Positions 59,433-64,000 of a DNA stretch of 64,000 nt are shown here, one piece after another. A program made the position numbers and the translations under genes. Each line of letters opens with the position of its first letter. Within the stretch, counting starts at the first letter, position 1. The notes beneath the pieces were generated by a model. That model did not search any database. It saw only the letters and a list, made by a program, of their open reading frames with translations, and had not been told where the DNA came from. The stretch is from Falsiroseomonas oleicola (GTDB lineage Bacteria > Pseudomonadota > Alphaproteobacteria > Acetobacterales > Acetobacteraceae): assembly GCF_019029495.1 (NCBI RefSeq), contig NZ_JAERQM010000002.1, positions 757,957 to 821,956 on the forward strand, written 5' to 3'.

Positions 59433-60185
59433 TCACAGGCTGCTCACGGTATGGCCGCCATCCACCACCAGCACCGATCCGGTCATGTAGCGGGAGGCGT
59501 CGGAGGCCAGCAGCAGCAGCGGCCCGTCGAGGTCCTGCAACTGGCCGAGCCGGCGCTGCGGAATGCGCCTGATCATCGCCACGCCGCCGGGCGATTCCCA
59601 GAAATCGCGGTTCAACTCGGTCTCGATATAGCCGGGCGCGATGGCGTTCACGCGGATGCCGTGCCGCGCCCATTCCAGCGCGAGGGACTTCGTCATCTGG
59701 ATCACGCCCGCCTTGGACACGGCATAGGACAGCACGCCGCCCGCCTGCCGCAGCCCGAGGATGGAGGCGATGTTGATGATGCAGCCGCCGCCGCGATCCT
59801 TCATGCTGCGCGCCATGCGCTGCGCCAGGAAGGCCATGCCCTTGAGATTGGTGTCGATCACCGCGTCCCAATCGGCCTCGGCCTGGTCCAGCGCTGCGCC
59901 TTCCCGGACGATGCCGGCATTGTTCACCAGGATGTCGATCGCGCCGGCCGCGTCTTCCAGCCCAGCCCAGCCGGCCGGATCGGCGATGTCGAGGCGCAGC
60001 GTCGTGGCCGTGCCGCCCGCGGCTCGGATGGATTCGGCCACCACCTCCAGAGCCTCCACCCGCCTTGCCGCCAGCACCACCTCCGCCCCCCGCGCCGCCA
60101 GGCAGGCGGCAAAATGGGCGCCGAGGCCGGAGGAGGCGCCGCTGACGAAGGCGCGCTTGCCGGACAGATCCATCAGGCTGGTCAA
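59433..60185 (-). CDS. SDR-family oxidoreductase (TTG start)
   Basis: A 250-residue classical SDR: AFVSGASSGLGAHFAACLAA, NNAGIVREG, then IASILGLRQAGGVLSYAVSK with Ser-Tyr-Lys. I use a TTG at 60185 because GGGAGGA lies 10 bases before it, while the ATG four codons later has no ribosome site. It heads the operon with the acyl-CoA dehydrogenase and kinase, so a hydroxyacyl-CoA/ketoacyl-CoA interconversion is likely. Confidence 0.9.
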   Translation of the reverse strand: MTSLMDLSGKRAFVSGASSGLGAHFAACLAARGAEVVLAARRVEALEVVAESIRAAGGTATTLRLDIADPAGWAGLEDAAGAIDILVNNAGIVREGAALDQAEADWDAVIDTNLKGMAFLAQRMARSMKDRGGGCIINIASILGLRQAGGVLSYAVSKAGVIQMTKSLALEWARHGIRVNAIAPGYIETELNRDFWESPGGVAMIRRIPQRRLGQLQDLDGPLLLLASDASRYMTGSVLVVDGGHTVSSL

Positions 60186-60255
60186 GATCGCCTGTTCCTC
60201 CCATATCGAGCCGCGAGGCTAGGACGGGCCGGCAACAGCGTGAAGGGGATATCCA

Positions 60256-61122
60256 TTGACCAGCCGCACCGTGAAGGCGCTGCATCCGGCGCTGCGCGAC
60301 GATATCGGCGACCTGACCACGCGGCGCCCGCTGCCCGGGCCGGGGCTGGAGCAGGTGGACCCCTTCCTGTTCCTCAACCATCACGGTCCGCAAGTGTATC
60401 CGCCGAACAATCGCGGCCTGCCCTTCGGCCCGCATCCGCATCGCGGCTTCGAGACGGTGACCTTCATCCTCGACGGCGAATTGGCGCATCTGGACAGCGG
60501 CGGCCATGAAAGCGTGATCCGCGCCGGCGGCGTGCAGTGGATGACCGCCGGGCGCGGCCTGGTGCATGCGGAGATTTCGCCGGAGTCCTTCAAGCGCCAG
60601 GGCGGCGCGCTGGAGATCCTGCAGCTCTGGGTCAATCTGCCGGCGCGGCTGAAGATGACGACGCCCGCCTATACCGGCCTGCAGCGCGCCGATATTCCGG
60701 CCATCGCGGCGGATGCGGGGCGCGTGCAGATCGATCTGATCTCCGGCGAATGGGAAGGGCAGCAGGGGCCGATCCGCTCCGAAACCGGCATCGCCATGGC
60801 GGTGCTGCGCTTCGAGGCCGGCGGTGCGCTCAGCCCCGCCGTGCCGCCCGCGCATAATGTCTTTCTCTATGTCGTGCGCGGCGAACTGGCCGTGTCAGGC
60901 CGACAGGTTCCGGCTGGCAACCTCGTCACGCTGAACCAGGATGGCGATGCGGTGGAGATGCTGGCCGGCACGCAGGGCGCCCTGGTGCTGTTCGGCCATG
61001 CGATGCCCTTCGACGAGCCCGTCGTCGCGCATGGCCCCTTCGTGATGAACACCGCGCAGGAAATCCAGCAGGCGGTGCGCGACTATCAGCGCGGGCTGTT
61101 CGGCGGCATCCCCGGCGGCTGA
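60256..61122 (+). CDS. Pirin family protein (TTG start)
   Basis: A 288-residue bicupin. The metal site in the N-terminal cupin is visible: FGPHPHRGFETVTFILDGE (two His), then GGVQWMTAGRGLVHAEISPE with a His and Glu. Pirins act as quercetinase-like dioxygenases or redox regulators. The TTG start has AAGGGG at 8 bases and gives the family opening; no ATG lies near. It diverges from the TTG-started SDR gene. Its 3' end overlaps the convergent TetR gene by 37 bases. Confidence 0.9.
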   Translation: MTSRTVKALHPALRDDIGDLTTRRPLPGPGLEQVDPFLFLNHHGPQVYPPNNRGLPFGPHPHRGFETVTFILDGELAHLDSGGHESVIRAGGVQWMTAGRGLVHAEISPESFKRQGGALEILQLWVNLPARLKMTTPAYTGLQRADIPAIAADAGRVQIDLISGEWEGQQGPIRSETGIAMAVLRFEAGGALSPAVPPAHNVFLYVVRGELAVSGRQVPAGNLVTLNQDGDAVEMLAGTQGALVLFGHAMPFDEPVVAHGPFVMNTAQEIQQAVRDYQRGLFGGIPGG

Positions 61123-61766
61123 GGCGCCGCAAGGGCGCCGCGCAGATAGATACCGACGGCGTTCCGCACCAGATCCTGCAACTGCGCATCGTCGGGCGGC
61201 GGCATCAGCCCCAGCATCATCATCATCTGCGGCCCGCCCAGCACCATGCCGAACAGCAGGCGGGAGGCCTGCTCCGGATCGCCCGGCGCCAGGTGGCCCG
61301 CCTGCATCTCCACCGCGATGCGCCGCTGCAGGGGGCTGGCGCCGGCCTTCAGCTTCACGCGGTGGAAGGCCTCCGCCAGTTCCGGGGAGCGCTGCCCCTC
61401 CGCGATCACCAGCCGGAACAGCGCGGTCTGGCGTGGCGCCAGAAGATGCCGCGCAGCCATCAGCAGCGTGCCGGTCAGCGCCTGTTCCAGCTCGGGCTCC
61501 CGCTCCAGCTCCGTGTCCAGGTGCAGCGGGGCCAGGGCCGTGCCGACGGTCGCCTCGAACAGCGCGGCCTTGGAGGGGAACAATTGATACAGCGTGCGCT
61601 TCGACATGCCGGCAGCGCGCGCCACCTCATCCATCCGCGCCGCGCCATAGCCGTCGCGCAGGAAGATGCTGGCGGCGGCATCGCAGAGAAGGCGGCTGCG
61701 CGCCGCCTCCGGCATCGGGTCGCGCCCCGGGCGGCGGCGCAGCACATCCGCCTGCACCGGCGTCAC
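61086..61766 (-). CDS. TetR/AcrR-family transcriptional regulator
   Basis: A 226-residue regulator. The HTH covers about residues 24-68 ([40 protein letters not shown]). The C-terminal ligand domain is AefR/DUF-like with a Met-rich stretch ([15 protein letters not shown]). The GTG start overlaps the stop of the RND pump gene (GTGA), so it is co-transcribed with the pump and is its likely repressor. Confidence 0.92.
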   Translation of the reverse strand: MTPVQADVLRRRPGRDPMPEAARSRLLCDAAASIFLRDGYGAARMDEVARAAGMSKRTLYQLFPSKAALFEATVGTALAPLHLDTELEREPELEQALTGTLLMAARHLLAPRQTALFRLVIAEGQRSPELAEAFHRVKLKAGASPLQRRIAVEMQAGHLAPGDPEQASRLLFGMVLGGPQMMMMLGLMPPPDDAQLQDLVRNAVGIYLRGALAAPQPPGMPPNSPR

Positions 61767-64000
61767 TCCGCCGGGGCCGGCAGCGGTGCCGCCGTCTCAA
61801 CCGGCCTGGCCTCCTGCTTCGGCCGGGTGCGGAACAGCTTCAGCACCAGCAGGAAGAACAGCGGCACGAAGATCACGGCCAGGATGGTGCCGGTGACCAC
61901 GCCGCCGATCACGCCGGTGCCGATGGCATTCTGCGCGCCGGAGCCGGCGCCGGTGGAGATCGCCAGCGGCACCACGCCGAGCGTGAAGGCGAGGGAGGTC
62001 ATGATGATCGGCCGTAGCCGCAGCCGCGCGGCTTCCGCCGCCGCCTCCACCAGGCTGAGCCCGCGGTCGAAGCCCTCCTTCGCGAATTCCACGATCAGGA
62101 TGGCGTTCTTGGCGGAGAGGCCGATGGTGGTCAGCAGGCCGACCTGGAAATACACGTCGTTCGACATGCCGCGCAGCAGGCTGGCCAGCACCGCGCCGAG
62201 CACGCCCAGCGGCACCACGAGCATCACCGCCGTCGGGATCGACCAGCTTTCATACAGCGCCGCCAGGCACAGGAAGACGACGAGCAGCGAGATGGCATAG
62301 AGCGCCGGCGCCTGGCCGGAGGCGCCCTGCTCCTCATAGGAAATGCCGCTCCAGGCAAAGCCGAAGCCGGGCGGCAGTTGCGCGGCCAGCCGCGCCATCT
62401 CCGCCATCGCCTCGCCACTGGTCCGCCCGGGCGCGGGCGCGCCCTGGATCTCGCGGGAGGCGATGCCGTTGAAGCGTTCCAGCCGTGGCGAGCCGGAAAT
62501 CCACTCGGTGCGGCCGAAGGCGGAGAAGGGCACCATCTGGCCGCTGGCATTGCGCACGAACCAGCGGTCCAGGTCGCCCGGCAGCATGCGCGATTCCGCC
62601 TCGCCCTGGATATAGACGCGCTTGATGCGGCCACGATCCAGGAAGTCGTTCACGTAGGTCGAGCCCCAGGCGGTGGACAGCGTGGTGTTGATGTCGGAGA
62701 CGGAAAGCCCCAGCGCGCTGGCCCTTTCCCAATCCACCACCAGGCGGAACTGCGCCTCGTCATCCTGGCCGTTCGGGCGGACCGCCACGAGCACAGGGCT
62801 TTGCGCGGCCATGCCCAGCAACTGGTTGCGCGCCTGCATCAGCGCCGCATGGCCGGCGCCCGCGCGGTCGAGCAACTGGAAGGTGAAGCCGGTGGCATTG
62901 CCGAGTTCCGTGATCGCCGGCGGGGCGAAGGCAAAGACCATGGCATCCTGGTAGGTGGCGAAGTGGCGGCTGATGCGCGCGGTCAGCGCCTGCACGCTGT
63001 TCTGCGCGCCGGCCCGCTCGCTCCAGGGCCGCAGGCTGATGAAGCCGAGGCCGGCATTCTGGCCGCGACCGCTGAAGCTGAAGCCGTTGATGCCGAAGTT
63101 GGAGGCGACGACATCCTTCTCCTCCTCCATCAGATAGCGGTTCAACTCATCCAGCGCGCGCTGCGTGCGTTCGGTGGTGGCGCCGGGGGGGGCCACGACC
63201 TGCACGAAGGCGGTGCCCTGGTCCTCATTCGGCAGGAAGCCGCCGGGCAGGCGCAGGAAGGCGAAGCCGAGGGCGGCGAGCAGCGCGGCATAGATCGCCA
63301 TCATCCGCCAGGGGCGGCGCAGGCTGCCGCGCACGCCACGCTCATAGACCGCGGTCGTGCGGTCCACGCCCCGGTTGAACAGGCCGAAGAAGCCGCGCTT
63401 GCCCTGGCCGGGCTTGTGCGGCTTCAGCATGGTGGCGCAGAGCACCGGCGTGAAGAAGATCGCCACCAGCACCGACAGCGCCATGGCGGTGGCGATGGTG
63501 ATGGAGAACTGCCGGTAGATCACGCCGGTGGAGCCGCCGAAGAAGGCCATCGGCAGGAACACGGCGGACAGCACCAGGCCGATGCCGATCAGCGCGCTGG
63601 TGATCTGGTCCATCGATCGCCGCGTCGCCTCGATGGGGGAGAGGTGTTCCTCCGCGATCACGCGCTCGACATTCTCCACCACCACGATGGCGTCATCGAC
63701 CAGCAGGCCGATGGCCAGCACCAGGCCGAACATGGTCAGGGTGTTGATGGAATAGCCCACAGTCGACAGCACGGCGAAGGTGCCCAGCAGCACCACCGGG
63801 ATCGCCAGCGTCGGGATCAGCGTGGCGCGCCAGTTCTGAAGGAACAGGAACATCACCAGGAAGACCAGCACCACCGCCTCGATCAGCGTATGCACGACGC
63901 TGGTGATCGAAAGGCGCACGAAGGGGGTGGTATCGTAGGGGTAGACCACCTCCAGCCCCGCAGGGAAGTTGCCGCGCAGCCCGTCGATGGTCGCGCGCAC
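61763..64000 (-). CDS. RND multidrug efflux transporter, inner-membrane subunit (5' part missing)
   Basis: An AcrB/MexB-type (HAE1) proton-driven pump; 745 residues are in the window and about 290 at the N-terminus lie beyond it. It begins mid-protein at [20 protein letters not shown]. The proton-relay helix [20 protein letters not shown] holds the paired Asp residues; [20 protein letters not shown] and [21 protein letters not shown] are RND hallmarks; the docking and pore domains lie between. Its periplasmic adaptor gene presumably lies upstream outside the window, and TetR follows it. Confidence 0.95.
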   Translation of the reverse strand: MRATIDGLRGNFPAGLEVVYPYDTTPFVRLSITSVVHTLIEAVVLVFLVMFLFLQNWRATLIPTLAIPVVLLGTFAVLSTVGYSINTLTMFGLVLAIGLLVDDAIVVVENVERVIAEEHLSPIEATRRSMDQITSALIGIGLVLSAVFLPMAFFGGSTGVIYRQFSITIATAMALSVLVAIFFTPVLCATMLKPHKPGQGKRGFFGLFNRGVDRTTAVYERGVRGSLRRPWRMMAIYAALLAALGFAFLRLPGGFLPNEDQGTAFVQVVAPPGATTERTQRALDELNRYLMEEEKDVVASNFGINGFSFSGRGQNAGLGFISLRPWSERAGAQNSVQALTARISRHFATYQDAMVFAFAPPAITELGNATGFTFQLLDRAGAGHAALMQARNQLLGMAAQSPVLVAVRPNGQDDEAQFRLVVDWERASALGLSVSDINTTLSTAWGSTYVNDFLDRGRIKRVYIQGEAESRMLPGDLDRWFVRNASGQMVPFSAFGRTEWISGSPRLERFNGIASREIQGAPAPGRTSGEAMAEMARLAAQLPPGFGFAWSGISYEEQGASGQAPALYAISLLVVFLCLAALYESWSIPTAVMLVVPLGVLGAVLASLLRGMSNDVYFQVGLLTTIGLSAKNAILIVEFAKEGFDRGLSLVEAAAEAARLRLRPIIMTSLAFTLGVVPLAISTGAGSGAQNAIGTGVIGGVVTGTILAVIFVPLFFLLVLKLFRTRPKQEARPVETAAPLPAPAE

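Overview
The window is 64 kb of very GC-rich bacterial chromosome, with no rRNA, tRNA, insertion sequence, prophage or CRISPR array that I can see. The gene content points to an alphaproteobacterium, most likely an Acetobacteraceae of the Roseomonas type (inference). Support comes from a GcrA-type cell-cycle regulator with GANTC sites in its promoter, the order coxB-coxA-ctaB-small gene-ctaG-coxC-DUF983-SURF1, a PmtA-like methyltransferase, three Bug-type tricarboxylate-transporter receptors, and many small catabolic clusters each with its own regulator.

Layout. 0-5 kb (- strand): a Bug receptor, a CHAP lipoprotein, an ASCH-domain protein, an HMG-CoA-lyase-family enzyme, a CaiB CoA-transferase and a LysR regulator with a dyad beside its start codon. 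5-9.6 kb: GNAT acetyltransferase, calcineurin-like phosphoesterase, a gene-free stretch holding a candidate small RNA with a strong terminator, manganese catalase, TerC and TatA. 9.8-13.7 kb: one tight operon joining a fused TRAP permease to the methionine-salvage genes mtnB, mtnD and mtnC. 13.7-18.9 kb: CorA, a secreted HExxH protein, an acetamidase/formamidase, GcrA, a DMT exporter and PmtA. 19.2-27 kb: the aa3-type cytochrome oxidase operon with its assembly factors, running into an M32 carboxypeptidase. 27-32 kb: a cytochrome c/beta-propeller pair, then a divergent GntR-controlled locus (dihydroorotase-like hydrolase with its regulator, facing a racemase-fold protein and an ornithine-cyclodeaminase-family enzyme). 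32.3-34.4 kb: an HWE sensor kinase.

34.4-51.6 kb is a long catabolic region with an IclR regulator: a carboxymuconolactone-decarboxylase-family protein, a PDC-lactonase-like amidohydrolase, two Bug receptors, a benzoylformate-decarboxylase-like ThDP enzyme, hydantoinase/oxoprolinase A and B, a serine beta-lactamase-fold hydrolase, an amidase with its AtzH-like partner, SDRs, an alpha/beta-hydrolase-fold protein and an MBL-fold hydrolase. This looks like uptake and breakdown of small carboxylated, aromatic or amide compounds; the real substrates cannot be read from sequence. 51.7-64 kb: a second alpha/beta hydrolase, HtpG, a small membrane protein with a histidine phosphatase, a TauD-type dioxygenase with an unknown partner, an APH-kinase/acyl-CoA-dehydrogenase/SDR operon resembling split ACAD10/11, a pirin, and a TetR gene following an RND efflux pump gene cut by the window end.

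I found no single large undescribed system. The most unusual signals are the candidate C-rich-loop small RNA near 6.7 kb, the GANTC/DnaA-box arrangement before gcrA, the TRAP-mtn operon, three enzyme-fold proteins lacking their expected catalytic residues, and two compound hairpin elements at 50.7 and 52.7 kb.
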